Under the pieces are notes generated by a model that did no database searches, had not been told where the DNA came from, and saw only the letters and a list, made by a program, of their open reading frames with translations. This document shows positions 21,131 to 31,802 of a stretch of 64,000 nt of DNA, piece after piece. The DNA lies in assembly GCA_039621445.1 (NCBI GenBank), contig CP154956.1, positions 20,363,295 to 20,427,294 on the forward strand, in the 5' to 3' direction. The translations under genes were made by a program, and so were the position numbers. The DNA comes from Euglena gracilis (Eukaryota; Euglenida; Euglenophyceae; Euglenales). Each line of letters opens with the position of its first letter. Within the stretch, counting starts at the first letter, position 1.

Positions 21131-21765
21131 GTGCGGTGCTGGGCCGCCTGCGTGGTTGGGGCCAGAGGGGGGTCCGGACCGACCCAGACCGGGGGGGGGG
21201 GGGGTTCCTGCCCCCCCCCAAAAGATTAAAAATTTCCCTTCCGGCCTTTGCGCCGAATTTTTTTCCCAAAAAGTGCCCAAAAAGTGCCCTCTGAGCTGGA
21301 TTCGGGTCTTCAACCAACGCCTTGGGGGGATGCGTGGGTGGATTTTCAAAAAAACAGTGGGTGGGTGGGTTTAGGCCTGGAAAAAAGTGCTTCCCCCCCA
21401 GAGGACAGGGTCTACAGAAGCCTTTCGGGTTTGAGGTAGGTTGTGAGGGAGGTCCTGGACCCCCATGCTGGGGGTCAAGGTGTTGGGGGTCCAGAACCCT
21501 GCCCCTCATGGGAGGGGACCCGAACACCCCCTCCCCCAAAAATAATGAAAAAAACGTCATGCACCAGGAAGTCCAACAAAATGCCTTTTCCACGTCACAT
21601 TTTTTTTGAAATTCGGGCATTTTTTTTCAGATGAGGAAAAACGCACGAAACGCATAATTTTTGAGCCTTTTTTTCACAGAAAACCCAGGGGTTTCTATTC
21701 GTTTTGGCGTGCTATCCAGCCTGTATTTTGCCTGCCCACGAAACACCACCCCTCCCCCCGCCCAG

Positions 21766-21857
21766 GGCTGCCACATGCGCGCCACGGGCAACCGCACTCC
21801 ACACCCAGACCTGCTGGCCGGGGCGGCCCCCGTTAGCAAAGGCCACCCCACGGGGGG
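21766..21857 (+). CDS. Candidate downstream exon of the FYVE gene
   Basis: The island follows CCCCCGCCCAG and ends before GTATTT. One frame reads GCHMRATGNRTPHPDLLAGA then APVSKGHPTG. Codon endings are mostly C or G. It is on the same strand as the FYVE exon and may continue that gene, but phase continuity cannot be tested because the FYVE exon end is not fixed. Confidence 0.35.
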
Positions 21858-22099
21858 GTATTTCTGTGGGGGAGGGGGGTTTTTGTCAGACACATCAGGC
21901 ACAACACCCAGGAGGGGCCTTCAAGGACAGGTAGGAAATGTACACCGTGCAGCAGCTGCTGTTTTTTTTGCAGGTTTTTTTGCAGATTTTTTTCAGGGAC
22001 AATTTATTTTTACCGGAGTTGCCAACTGCGTTTTTGGCCTCCCCTGGGTAAATGTACAGTTGCACGTTGTCAGTTTTGATTATGTGCACCCGGCACGAA

Positions 22100-22490
22100 A
22101 TGCTAACACCCCCCCCCCCAATAAGAGCGCAGTGCCCTAATTGTGCGCAGTGCCTTAAAAATAAGTGCGCACCCCCCAAGGGTCCGAAACTACCTCCCTA
22201 AAAAGTGCACACACACACCCAAAACAGAAATCACTGTCACATCTCAGGTCGGAAAGTACACACAATTCTCAGAACTGCCCTTCTCAAACCAAGTTTTTTT
22301 ATTGTCCAAGCCCAAATTTGACCCATAATCACTTGACTCATGGCTTGAAATCACAAAATAGGGGAAAATTGAAAAACAGTAGGGGAAACGTAAGTATTTT
22401 CGGCTTTGTCCTAAAAAGTGTGCACTGCCCGAATAAGTGCGCACCCCGTGGAGTCCGAAACTACGTCCTTAAAATGCAGACACCCGCGCA
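22100..22490. repeat. Element bounded by AAGTGCGCACCCC direct repeats
   Basis: The block AAGTGCGCACCCC with GTCCGAAACTAC (22163-22191) recurs at 22435-22463 with the same order and a following CTTAAAA. Between them are 240 bases of ordinary sequence with a reduced GC content. This is either a short element with direct terminal repeats or a local duplication. Confidence 0.5.
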
Positions 22491-22756
22491 TTTATTAGGG
22501 GGGGTTTACGCTGCTGTTTTCCACCGTATGTGCCGAAAGGAACTTAGAGAATTTCTGCTTCTCTCCCAAAAGTATCACTAAAGAATAATATTCTGCTGAA
22601 GAAAGCCACACAGAGTTTCACGTGTGCATCTTTTTCCACAAAAAAACAATGCTGTCCTGAGGGTCAAAACCCCTTACATGGGGGTGTTCACGGAGCAGGT
22701 CAGGTCAGGTTTTTTTTTTGGGACGGCGATGGCCAATTTTTTTTCTGGAAAGACCC

Positions 22757-22895
22757 AGGGGACCCTCCGCCGTGGAGCGCGCCGCGGACTGCCCGGAAGG
22801 CGGGGGCCGCCCCGGGGCCAGAAGTCCGGGGCTGCCGCCACGCCACGCTGGGGGACCGGCTGGCGGAGCGCCTCGAGTCACAGTGCAGGGTTCGA
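22757..22895 (+). CDS. Candidate exon, unknown protein
   Basis: A very GC-rich island after GGAAAGACCCAG. One frame gives GCRHATLGDRLAERLESQCR before GTTCGA. Two other frames are also open because of base composition, so coding is not certain. The GGTTCGATATCC at its end also resembles a polymerase III B box, which is an alternative reading of the site. Confidence 0.28.
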
Positions 22896-22970
22896 TATCC
22901 GGCGATATCCGGAGGGCGGACGGGGTTTGGGTGGGGTGGGGGAGGTGCGTCTGGACTGGGGGGGGGTCCC

Positions 22971-23131
22971 ACAGCGCTGGAATTACACCCGAGTTGCTCA
23001 CCCGGCCAGGGGGAGCAACACACGAGCACTGTTGTGAGGGGTCCCTGGCCACTCGCCACACAGCAAACTGGGCCCGAAGCAAATACAGCGCCGGCCATGA
23101 GCAGGCAAGAAGCCGAAGTGCATCCAAGGGG
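22971..23131 (+). repeat. SINE-like dispersed repeat, copy 1
   Basis: A block of about 160 bases starting ACAGCGCTGGAATTACACC and ending near GAAGCCGAAGTGCATCCAAGG. It is about 85 percent alike by eye to 27822-27988 and 31528-31660. All three copies end in a small hairpin (CCTTAG-loop-CTAAGG in the better copies). Confidence 0.65.
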
Positions 23132-23405
23132 GGGGTCCTACCCCCCCCCCCTCCCACCTGCCGTTGTATCGGACCCTGCCGCCGGGCCCCCTCGCCGCCG
23201 TGCGGCGGTGGCTGGCGGCCGCCGCCGGGTGAGGCCGCCCCTCCGGGCCGGGCTGCGCGCGGCCTCCGGGTGCGCTGCCTGCCTCGGCGACCTATAGCCC
23301 TGCCGAAGCACCCAACGCTGGCTGGCGGCCCGGGCTTGGCGGGGCGGGGCGGACAGTGTCGGGGGCGATCCCCCACCCCTTCCCACACCTCCAGGGGCGC
23401 CATTT
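23132..23405 (+). other. Very GC-rich island, coding status unresolved
   Basis: CpG-rich DNA with all frames largely open. One frame reads LYRTLPPGPLAAVRRWLAAA and meets a GTGAGG donor at 23238, but no acceptor lies before it. It could be an exon, a promoter-proximal CpG-dense region, or neither. Confidence 0.3.
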
Positions 23406-23813
23406 TTTGAAGTCAAGACCATTCACCCAGGAGGCGGGGTCGGCTGTTCACAACCACCAGACAAGACGGTGGGATCCCCCCCGGCCTTCCTGAACAGCAT
23501 GGGGGCTGGGTGAAGAGTGATCTGTGGGACATGGGATGGTTCGAGACAATTGAGTAGGTGACATTGTTAAAGTTCTGCAGCCATCTGTGGGGTCAGGAAA
23601 AAAATTGGCTCTTCAGGGTCTGATGCAAACTTCTTGTGTTGCAACCCCCCCCCCCCGAACAAGCACCTCCAGCGACAAATCCTGACAATTTTCATCAAAT
23701 CAGCAGACTGAAGCATTGGGCTTCCAGAATTGGTCGATGAGGTTGCCAAAGGATGAATGACCTTGTAGTGTATTTCCTGGGTAGCTGATTGGGGCAACAT
23801 ACCCCTGACCCAG

Positions 23814-24280
23814 CAGGGGGGGGGGATTGATATCCGCAATTTTTCCGCAATTTCCCGCAATTTTCCGCAATTTTCCGCAATTTTTCCGCAATTTTTACCA
23901 TTTTTTTCGCAGAATTTTTTCCCCCACCACCGAAGATGGAAGATTGGGCAGAGTACACGCGTTCCACCAAGAGAGACATCGCAACGCCCCAGGAATTGGT
24001 TCAATGGTGGGAATTCCGCCAGGCATCGCCCTTTCGTGAATACGTCATTTTTATGATCAACGCCCCAGTTTCATCGGCAGCAGTCGAACGTTTTTTCTCC
24101 ATGTGCCAATGCGGTGTTCTGAACCTCACAATTGAAAATTTTCTAAGTCCCCTCAAGCAGAAATGTGTATATTCCCGATATCAATTTTTCCGAAAAATTT
24201 TCCGCAATTTCCGCAATTTTTCCGCATTTTTCCCGCAATTTTTCCGAAGGCCTCCGATATCAATCCCCCCCCCCCCGGGC
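23814..24280 (+). mobile_element. hAT-derived element with inverted ends
   Basis: The element starts GGGGGGGATTGATATC and ends GATATCAATCCCCCC, a perfect inverted repeat. Just inside, both ends carry arrays of CCGCAATTTTT-type units (23833-23905 and 24188-24247). The middle encodes a fragment of hAT transposase. Its right half recurs at about 34065-34210. Too short to be autonomous; it looks like a deletion derivative that kept a piece of the transposase. Confidence 0.65.
23936..24175 (+). pseudogene. hAT transposase C-terminal dimerisation fragment
   Basis: The frame reads LVQWWEFRQASPFREYVIFM and, a few residues later, PVSSAAVERFFSMCQ. The S-S-A-x-V-E-R-x-F-S signature is diagnostic of the hAT dimerisation region near the C-terminus of these transposases. 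The catalytic core and DNA-binding BED finger are absent, and the frame runs into the CCGCAATTTTT array. This is a remnant, not a working transposase. Confidence 0.7.
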
Positions 24281-24389
24281 CCAGGCTTCACTCGGAATGA
24301 CAAAACGACACTAAAACAACGAAACAATCAAACAACAACCAAAGTCGGAATTTTCCATATTCATTGTGGGTGTTGGGGTTTTCTTTGAT

Positions 24390-25520
24390 GGGACACGGCG
24401 GGCTTAAATGATTTGCGAAAGCTTAAAACTTGTGATGCACAGATGAAGATTTGTGAACAAAAGGCATGAAGTGAAAAAAAAGACAGAAAATCGATTGTTT
24501 ATGTTTAAAAAAACAACGGGACAGACCTCAGACATTTGTTATGCTCTCGGTGCATGCTTTTGAAGCGTGTCCATGTGACTGTTGTTGTGCCATATTTTGC
24601 TGGCAATAATTATTTCCTACTGTGGCACCGAGAATGAAGAGAGTTGCCCAGAAAGCTCTCATTTTCAGACAGAAAAGGTTCAACAAAGAAAAGCAAAGAA
24701 TCGGGAAGCCACCCCAATACCTGCCCCTGAGCCCCAAAAGGGTTTGAAAATGCCCCGGCCAGGGTATTTCTCCTTCCTTTGCATGGCTGACACCAGGTCT
24801 CCAGCCACCAACTGCAAGGGGCACCCCTTTGGTGTTTGGTGGGCTCTGACCCATTCCTCGCACCTTATTCCCATGTTTTTAAATAATTGATGCCCAAGAG
24901 GGGATGTCTTGAAGTTGCAACTCCGCTTTTTTGGGTGCTTTTGCTCCAACGCTGTTGCGCATGCTTTCTCGTGCGCCAATCATTCTGTGTCCCAACCTCG
25001 AGGACCACCACGGGGCTGTGCATTCGATTGGGAATCGCAAACATGAAATCCTGGCAGGAACGGTTTTCCGGCTGTCCGCACTGTTTCTTTGAAATATTTT
25101 TTCTCAAAATAGAAATTGTGATTTTTATTTATTTAATTTTTTTATTTTTGCTATTTTGATTATGGATTCCAAAAAAAGCTGCTCTCTGTGTAAATGCGAC
25201 CCGCCATATCCGTTGCCCACAGCCCCGCCCCTGGGCCTACCTCTCTTTCGCCCCGAGCCAGAGTGATCGGTTGTCCGGGAAGCCGAGGCCATCCTCCGGT
25301 CCTATTTTCCGGGCCACCCCACCCCCCGTCCTCCCTCGGCCACAGTGCCCCCAGCGAGGCCGGCGAGGGGCTTTTTTTGCCATGCTTTGTGCCTTTCCCT
25401 CTGTTCAAGCTTTCTTCCACTTCCCTCTTGTAAACTGTTTTGCGAAAATCGCTTCATTTTCGTTCACCCAAAATTTCAAAAAATTTGAATCTGATTTAGC
25501 ACCCTGTTTACCCCCCCCTC
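24390..25520. other. Unassigned interval
   Basis: Moderate GC content with few repeats. Open frames of 80-110 codons occur on both strands but lack motifs and splice context. A GC-rich stretch at 25195-25375 is open in several frames. Nothing can be named. Confidence 0.45.
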
Positions 25521-25529
25521 CCCCACAGT

Positions 25530-25619
25530 TTTTTGGCGGGGCCTGCTGCTGGCAGGGCCTGGCAGTGGGATTGGATTCCTCCGCGCCGGGGAAATTCAGC
25601 TGTTCCGGTGCCGGCAGGT
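25530..25619 (+). CDS. Candidate exon, unknown protein
   Basis: The island follows CCCTCCCCCACAG and ends before GTTGTG. One frame reads FFGGACCWQGLAVGLDSSAP then GKFSCSGAGR. Acceptor context is good, donor weaker. No family is recognised. Confidence 0.3.
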
Positions 25620-26089
25620 TGTGTGGCCTTTGGTTCTTTGCCGAGGTGGGGAACCCCACTGTCTCTGCCTTGGAGTTGCCTCATGCCAGTCCATAAGATT
25701 TTTTGTGGGAGCTATTTAGACACATCTTCCCCAAAAATTTGGACCTGAAAATGTGGGGATTGCTCGGCACATCAAACAGACATGTGTTATCATGAAAAGC
25801 TCACTCTCCACGGGGCGATGTTTTGGAAAGGAAAGGAAAAGCTTCCACCAGGCTTCCTTTCAGCAAAAAAAAAGATAGCAGCAGCAGGCTTGCCCTGGGG
25901 GGAAGACATATTGTTGACGTCCTCGATCATTCAACGCTTTTGGATGTTATTTCGAGGTCCCACCCAGGGCTGTACAGAATCCCCGAAACCCCATGGGTGG
26001 TGGTGGGGGGGGGTCCAATCCCCCCAGGCCTTCCTGTATTTTCGGGGCCCGCCAATTCTTTGAAGAGCGTTTGGCTTTTCGAGGTGCAA

Positions 26090-26263
26090 ATGGGTAACAA
26101 GGTGCAAAAATGGGTAACGAGGTGCAAAAATGGGTAACAAGGTGCAAAAATGGGTAACGAGGTGCAAAAATGGGTAACAAGGTGCAAAAATGGGTAACGA
26201 GGTGCAAAAATGGGTAACAAGGTGCAAAAATGGGTAACAAGGTGCAAAAATGGGTAACGAGGT
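26090..26263 (-). repeat. 20-bp minisatellite, left array (reverse)
   Basis: Nine units of TGGGTAACRAGGTGCAAAAA. The variable base alternates AACAA and AACGA in a nearly regular two-unit period. The unit is not a multiple of three, so translated repeats are not a protein signal. Confidence 0.95.
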
Positions 26264-26658
26264 GGGTTGGCACCCACCCACCCGCCCCCTGGGGTCCCCC
26301 CCGGGGGAGGGGGGGGGTCCCGGGGGACCCACCCACTTTTGCCCGAAAATGCTAAAAATAGCACCCTTTTTCAAAAAATTTCGGCGTCTGCAACGCCAAA
26401 AAAACATATACCCACCAGTCCCCACCCCCCCCCCTGGGGGGGGGAGGGGTCCAAGACTTAAAAAAAACCCCTGCTTCCCCCCCCCCGGGGGGGGGCTTGC
26501 ATCCACGGTAAAAACGATTACCATCCTGCGGTGTGCTTGGCCTGATGAACTCCACCAGCATCAGCTGGGAGCAGGGAAGGCTTGGTGGGAGCAGGAGTTG
26601 ACCCCCCACACCCACCACAACACCCCACAAGGAAAAATTCCTTCGGCACCGAAGGTGC
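26264..26658. other. Spacer between inverted minisatellite arrays
   Basis: Poly-C/G foldbacks, an AAATTTCGGCGTCTGCAACG hairpin-like segment and a short unassigned stretch. If the flanking arrays pair, this forms the loop. Confidence 0.7.
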
Positions 26659-26951
26659 CCATTTTTGCACCTTGTTACCCATTTTTGCACCTTGTTACCC
26701 ATTTTTGCACCTTGTTACCCATTTTTGCACCTTGTTACCCATTTTTGCACCTTGTTACCCATTTTTGCACCTTGTTACCCATTTTTGCACCTTGTTACCC
26801 ATTTTTGCACCTTGTTACCCATTTTTGCACCTTGTTACCCATTTTTGCACCTTGTTACCCATTTTTGCACCTTGTTACCCATTTTTGCACCTTGTTACCC
26901 ATTTTTGCACCTTGTTACCCATTTTTGCACCTTGTTACCCATTTTTGCACC
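26659..26951 (+). repeat. 20-bp minisatellite, right array (forward)
   Basis: About 14.5 units of the reverse complement of the left array (ATTTTTGCACCTTGTTACCC). Unlike the left array, every unit carries the same variant, so the array is fully homogeneous. Confidence 0.95.
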
Positions 26952-26989
26952 CCCAAGGTCCCTAAAAACCCTCTCCACACAAGAAAGGG

Positions 26990-27240
26990 CCCTCCGGTCG
27001 ACCACGAGTGCAAGTCCCTCGGACCCAGCGAACCTCCCCCCGCTGCCCCCTCTGACCCGCCCCGCCCCACACGGCTGCCCCGCCCCGGCGGCGCTTTCCT
27101 CCCGGCCGCCGGGGGTCGTTGGGCTGCACGGCCCCGACCCCTGACCGCCTTCGCCGGTTTCAAAGGCTGGCGGGGAGGCAGAGGCGGGGGAATGGCGGCG
27201 GTTCTCCCCTGCGCTTCCTCCCGTTCGTTGCTTGAAACAC
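26990..27240. other. GC-rich, CpG-dense stretch
   Basis: Long open frames on both strands come from base composition (Pro, Arg, Gly). It might be a promoter region or an exon of a minus-strand gene, but no splice or domain evidence supports either. Confidence 0.3.
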
Positions 27241-27435
27241 GTTCAAAAATACCAACCCCCTCCCCCACCGGCTGGTGGCCCCGGGTTGTTGGAATCAATT
27301 TTGCCCCCTCAAAAAAAGTTTGCCCCAGCCTGTTTACCACTGCCCCCCCCCCCTGTTTGAGGCACTCAATGAAGAGGCTTTGTTGCAGCAAGCACCAGAT
27401 ATAAACATTGCCAGAACCCTGTTTATACCTCCCAT

Positions 27436-27471
27436 GATGATGATGTATGTATATGTATATATATGATATAC

Positions 27472-27520
<49 letters not shown>

Positions 27521-27583
27521 CATATACATACATATACATATATATGTATATATATGTATATATGATGATGATGATGATGTTTC
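27436..27583. repeat. (TA)n/(TATG)n microsatellite with (GAT)n tail
   Basis: Alternating TA and TATG/CATA runs, followed by GATGATGAT at 27564-27579. A second GAT run precedes it at 27435-27445, giving an inverted outline. Confidence 0.95.
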
Positions 27584-27694
27584 TTTTAATGCCAAATGAA
27601 ATATCATTTGAGCTTTGAACAGCGTCAGGTTCAGGCTGCTTTTGAAGGAAGTGCGCGCACTCCCCCCGGGGGGGGGGGGGGGGGGGGGGTGGCC

Positions 27695-27988
27695 ATGCAT
27701 CCCCCACACAGAAAAGTGGGAAGAGGGCAAGAGGCAAGAGCGGCACTGCTGACTGGGGCGCAAGGGTGTAGACCCACCCACGGGAACCACACCAACCACA
27801 CAAGGTGAGTGTATGTCCCTACAGCGCTGGAATTACACCAGAGTTGCTCACCCGGCCAGGCGGAGCAACAAAAGAGCACTTGAGTAAGGGGTACCTGGCC
27901 ACTCACCACACAGCGAACTGGGCCAGAAGCGAAGTTAGTGCCGCCCATAAACAGACAAGAAGCCTTAGTGCAACTAAGGGGGACCACC
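27695..27988 (+). repeat. SINE-like dispersed repeat, copy 2 (long form)
   Basis: The long form begins near CATGCATCCCCCACACAGAA and includes CAAGGGTGTAGACCCACCCA, then the conserved core from ACAGCGCTGG (27822) to CTTAGTGCAACTAAGG. Copy 4 (31427-31660) has the same long form with internal gaps. No clear polymerase III boxes were found, so SINE is a working label. Confidence 0.65.
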
Positions 27989-28263
27989 AATGCATGCCGT
28001 GGGGGCCACGTACTCATGTGGCAACCAGAAGTCGTGACCACACACCATTTGTGGTCACCGTGGTGACAATTTCAGGTGGTGTGTGGCAGTGGTAGGAACG
28101 CCAAAGCGAGGGTGCCCAAGGCTTTGAAGAGCCGTCGCTTTGGTGTCCGGGTGCCCCAGATGGTCTTGACTAGCCCACCCGGGTGCCCCTGGTGGCCTTG
28201 AACAACTCGGCCCACCCCTGTGGCCAGCAGGGAAAATGGAGGGAGCGAGGGAAAAAAAGAGGG

Positions 28264-28307
28264 AGCGCCGGCCATAAATAGACAAGAAGCCTTAGTGCAG
28301 CTAAGGG
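28264..28307 (+). repeat. SINE-like repeat, 3' tail only (copy 3)
   Basis: Only the last 44 bases are present, from GCGCCGGCCATAAATAGAC to the CCTTAGTGCAGCTAAGG hairpin. 5' truncation with a preserved 3' end is typical of copies made by reverse transcription. Confidence 0.6.
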
Positions 28308-28859
28308 GGGCTGGGTGGTATGGGCAGGCAGTGGGAAGGACATTTTTGACCCCCGGGGGTTTGGGTTTCAGGGTGGGCAGTGCTAGAGCACCGGGCCCGA
28401 AAATGTCCATTTCAAGGGAAAATCGGCTTGTTCGGCAGGTAAACCCCAGGGGCCCACCCCCATAGCACAAGCCCCCCCCCCCAGGTTTGGTAAACAGAAG
28501 CCCAATCCGGGTTTGATAACAGCAACCTCCGGGGCTCAGATGCCCCCCCAATTGTGCTGGAAATTGGAACGATGCAGCAACTGGAGCAGATACGGGGCGG
28601 GATGCGGCAACCGGAGAAGATGTGGAGAAGCAGGTAGTGGGGTGGATGCGGGTCAAAACCAGCCAAAGGTGGCCAAAGGTGGCCAAACGTGGCAAAAAGC
28701 AACAAATTGGCCAAAAGTGACCACAAGTAGTCAGTAACAAACAAGAAGCAAACAGGGCACCATTGAGGACCTCAAAGGCGATGCAGGGCGATGCTGAGTG
28801 ATGCGGGACCCAAAGGGGTGGATGACCGAAGGTGTTTGGTCGGGGTGGGTGTTGCAAAG

Positions 28860-29090
28860 ATAGCGATTACGAAAGTGGCACAATTGCTAGCGCCCTGGCC
28901 CAGAACTCAGGTGCCAATGATGCCAACACAAACTCAGTGAGTTTTGGGGGTAGCGTTCCAACAGCGCAACGTAACAAGAAGTGTCCTGGCAGGAAACCCA
29001 ACAGGCACTGGGCCTGGATGGCGGTGAAGGCTGTGTTGTTGAAGATGAGGCCATCAGACTGCAACCTCCAGGAATGAGAGATGTTCGCCT
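28860..29090. other. Possible exon, strand unresolved
   Basis: A repeat-free stretch open on both strands: plus reads SGTIASALAQNSGANDANTN, minus reads SDGLIFNNTAFTAIQAQCLL. Neither has a decisive splice boundary. It stands out from its repetitive neighbours, so coding DNA is possible. Confidence 0.25.
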
Positions 29091-29440
29091 CCGGCAGCAG
29101 AAATTTTCTGATATTTTGTGACCTGGGGGGGTTGGGGGTGGGGGGTCCCAGCTGAGCCCCTGGGGGGCCCCGTGGGTGGGTGGGTCCTGACCCCCGGACC
29201 CTGAAAAAACCTCTGTCTGGCAGTGTCTTTCACACCCGCAGGTTGCCACCGGCGCCTGCCTAGGGCTGTTGCGAGGCATGAATGTGAGTAGTGCATTTCT
29301 TGCTGAATTTTTTTGCATTTCCTTCCCCCCCAGCCAATTTTTCTGCCTGTTTGTTTGATTCATACAGCCTCCCTCCAGTTCATGTTTTCCACTTCATTTT
29401 TCTGTTTGCCATATTTTGGGTCTTGCTCGACCCCTCTCAG

Positions 29441-29524
29441 CGTTGCCAGGGCGAGGGGACATGTGTCCTGCCGCGGAGCCCTCTGCCCCCCAACCCAGAT
29501 GGCCTTTCTGTCAACGCTGCCCAG
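29441..29524 (+). CDS. Candidate exon, unknown protein
   Basis: The island lies between CGACCCCTCTCAG and GTCCAA. It encodes exactly 28 codons, RCQGEGTCVLPRSPLPPNPD then GLSVNAAQ, phase 0 at both ends. Two cysteines and prolines suggest an extracellular or linker segment but no family is recognised. Confidence 0.35.
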
Positions 29525-30594
29525 GTCCAAGCGCTAACCCTTTGGCGGCCTGGCTGTTGTTTTTGATGGGGCTCCCATGACTTGTGGATATCCAGTCAAC
29601 AGCCCACCAACCAGGGAACCTCACGCACCCTGGTACGTCAGATACCCGGGGTCTGTAGTATCTGGTTTGGTGGTTGACCCCAAGGGAACAAACAGTCGAA
29701 AAACGCATTTTTTGACATTTTGGATGGATGGGCGATGGCCCAAGCATGCCAGAAATCATTTCCCTCCGAAATTTTTGCCAAAATATGACCACTTTTCGTC
29801 CATCTTTCCCATGAATTTTTCATCGAATGTGCTGGGATGGAAAGTTTTTTTTTTCCCCATGAAGAACTGCCCCGAATTTTTGGCACAATTTTGTCCTCGT
29901 GTTGTGCGTTGTATATTACTCCCTTGTGTGGTTGGGGTTAGTTTGGCTACAACTGTGAAACGCGGTACTCCAGGTAGATATCCGCTTTTGGCTCAGAATC
30001 AATGCCGGGAGTGGAGGAGGCTGTTGTGGTTGGTGCTTGCACCCGTCCAGACTGCACCCGTCCAGTATCCGCCCCTGGATGAAGTGGCCTGGGGAAGCCA
30101 CTGACCCGATACCGCCAGTGTTCCCCTCTCTTTTTTTTACCTACCTACGTCTCCACCCCCCCCCCCCCCTGTGTGGATTGTGGTGTAGATGTGTCCATTG
30201 CTGGGAGGCTGGGTTGCATCGGATATGTGTGAGAGGCCACAGTATCCAGTGTTTTTTGTTGGGTGGGTGGGTGGGTTGGGAGAGTCCAAGAAGGTTTTTA
30301 CATTGTGGAATCTGATCAAAGTTTTTCGTGACCCCGTGTTTGTTTGACGATGCTGTTTCTTCTCCTTTCATATTGGTGGCAGAAAACACTTGTTTTGGTT
30401 CAATTCGGGTTTTACTGTTTGGCTACTGCGGGCATTTTGGGTCATTTTAACACACTCTGGTAACTTTAGGTCATTTCCCCCCCTCTATGTGGCCATCGCT
30501 GGCCATTTTCGGTGCCATTTAGGCCATTTCATTTGGCCAAAATAACCTTTGAAATGGGTTTTCGGTATAAATTTGCAAGAGCTCATTTGGGGAC

Positions 30595-30905
30595 CAGGCT
30601 GTTTTTAGTCGGGTGCTGACCCCACCCCGGGGGGGGGGGGGTGCCTGCCTGGGCAGGCACTCCAAGGCACTCCAAATCCGACCCCCGGGGGGGGGGGTAG
30701 GGCACACGGCCAAAAATGCCCTAGCACAGACCCCGGCGCCAAAGGCGCCAGGGAGCCAAAAAATGGCCTATTTTCAAAGGAATGTGCCTGGACGCAGGCC
30801 GAAATCCAACCCCCCGGGGGGGGGGGTAGTGCCTGCCTGGGCAGGTACTCACAGGCACTCCGGACCCCCCCCCCCCGGGTTGGTAAAAAAGCAGCCCGTT
30901 GGGGA
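30595..30905 (+). mobile_element. TGCCTGCCCATAGCAGGCA foldback element, copy 3
   Basis: Same block order as at 14.6 kb, with diverged core (GTGCCTGCCTGGGCAGGCAC) and the hairpin CCGGCGCCAAAGGCGCCAGG. Ends GCTGTTTTTAGTCGG and TTGGTAAAAAAGCAG are partly complementary. Confidence 0.6.
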
Positions 30906-31426
30906 TCTTTTGCAGGTTGCCAGTTTTGGAAACATTTGGGACATTGAGGCATGCAGCAATTAAAGTGGATGGTTTTATTGAAAGGACGGTGCAAATGCTT
31001 CGCCTTGAAGCCGCGACTCATCCCACACCCTTGAGAGTTTTTAAAGCCGTGTTGCCTTGCGATGCTGGGTGATGCTGGACCCAAGGTGTGGGTGGACGCA
31101 GGGCATTCGAGTGGATGCAAGTGTTGTGACTGGGGTGGATCTGTGGATGGAGTGGGTGTAAGTCAAGCAAGTGGAGGTATACCACCCAGGGGTCCAACGG
31201 TGACTGGGCGATGCTAGACCCAAGGACATGGTTGACCAGAGGTGCTTGGATGGGTGCCACCATAGACCCCCCCCCCCCCCGGGGTGGATTAGAGGGTCCC
31301 CCGGGGGGGGGGGGTGCGACAGCCACCCCGCCCTAAGGCCGAGATTTGGTGACCCGGGTTTACCGAAGCCGCAGGACCGTGAGGCCACATTGGAAGTTTT
31401 CAAGGCATGGCGTTGTGCCCGCGCCA

Positions 31427-31660
31427 TGCATCCACACAGAAAAGTGGGAAGAGGGCAGCAGCACTGGGGCGCAAGGGTGTAGACCCACCCACGGGAACCA
31501 CACCGACCGCACAAGGTGAGTGTTCCCCACAGCACTGGAATTACACCAGAGTTACTCACCCGGGTGGGGGGAGCAACAAAAGAGTACTGGCATACTGGGC
31601 CAGAAGCGAAGTTAGCGCCGGCCATAAACAGACAAGGAGCCTTAGTGCAACTAAGGGGGG
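31427..31660 (+). repeat. SINE-like dispersed repeat, copy 4
   Basis: Long form from CATGCATCCACACAGAAAAG to CTTAGTGCAACTAAGG with an internal deletion of about 30 bases after GAGCAACAAAAGAGTA compared with the 27.7-kb copy. Confidence 0.65.
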
Positions 31661-31802
31661 GGGTGACATGGGTCAGATTTTGGCCCTGCTGAAGGGTGGC
31701 CAGCCGACTTTAGCTGGTTTTTGAGTGGGTTGGTGGGTGGGGTTTCAAAAGAAGTGGGTGGTGAGTTTGGGTCCCCCCCAGGTCACTTAGTGAATCCAGC
31801 CA

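Noticed and set aside
22860-22905. tRNA or SINE promoter suggested by GGTTCGATATCC
   Set aside because: A weak A-box-like TGGCGGAGCG lies upstream but no cloverleaf can be folded and the spacing is short.
24887-25159. Hydrophobic plus-strand frame resembling a membrane protein
   Set aside because: The hydrophobic stretch comes from a T-rich tract. No start context, splice sites or homology.
26250-27404. 384-codon open frame across the minisatellite with an apparent 20-residue protein repeat
   Set aside because: The 20-bp unit repeats in all three frames, so a 60-bp cycle automatically gives a periodic peptide. Flanks are foldback repeats and there is no codon bias.
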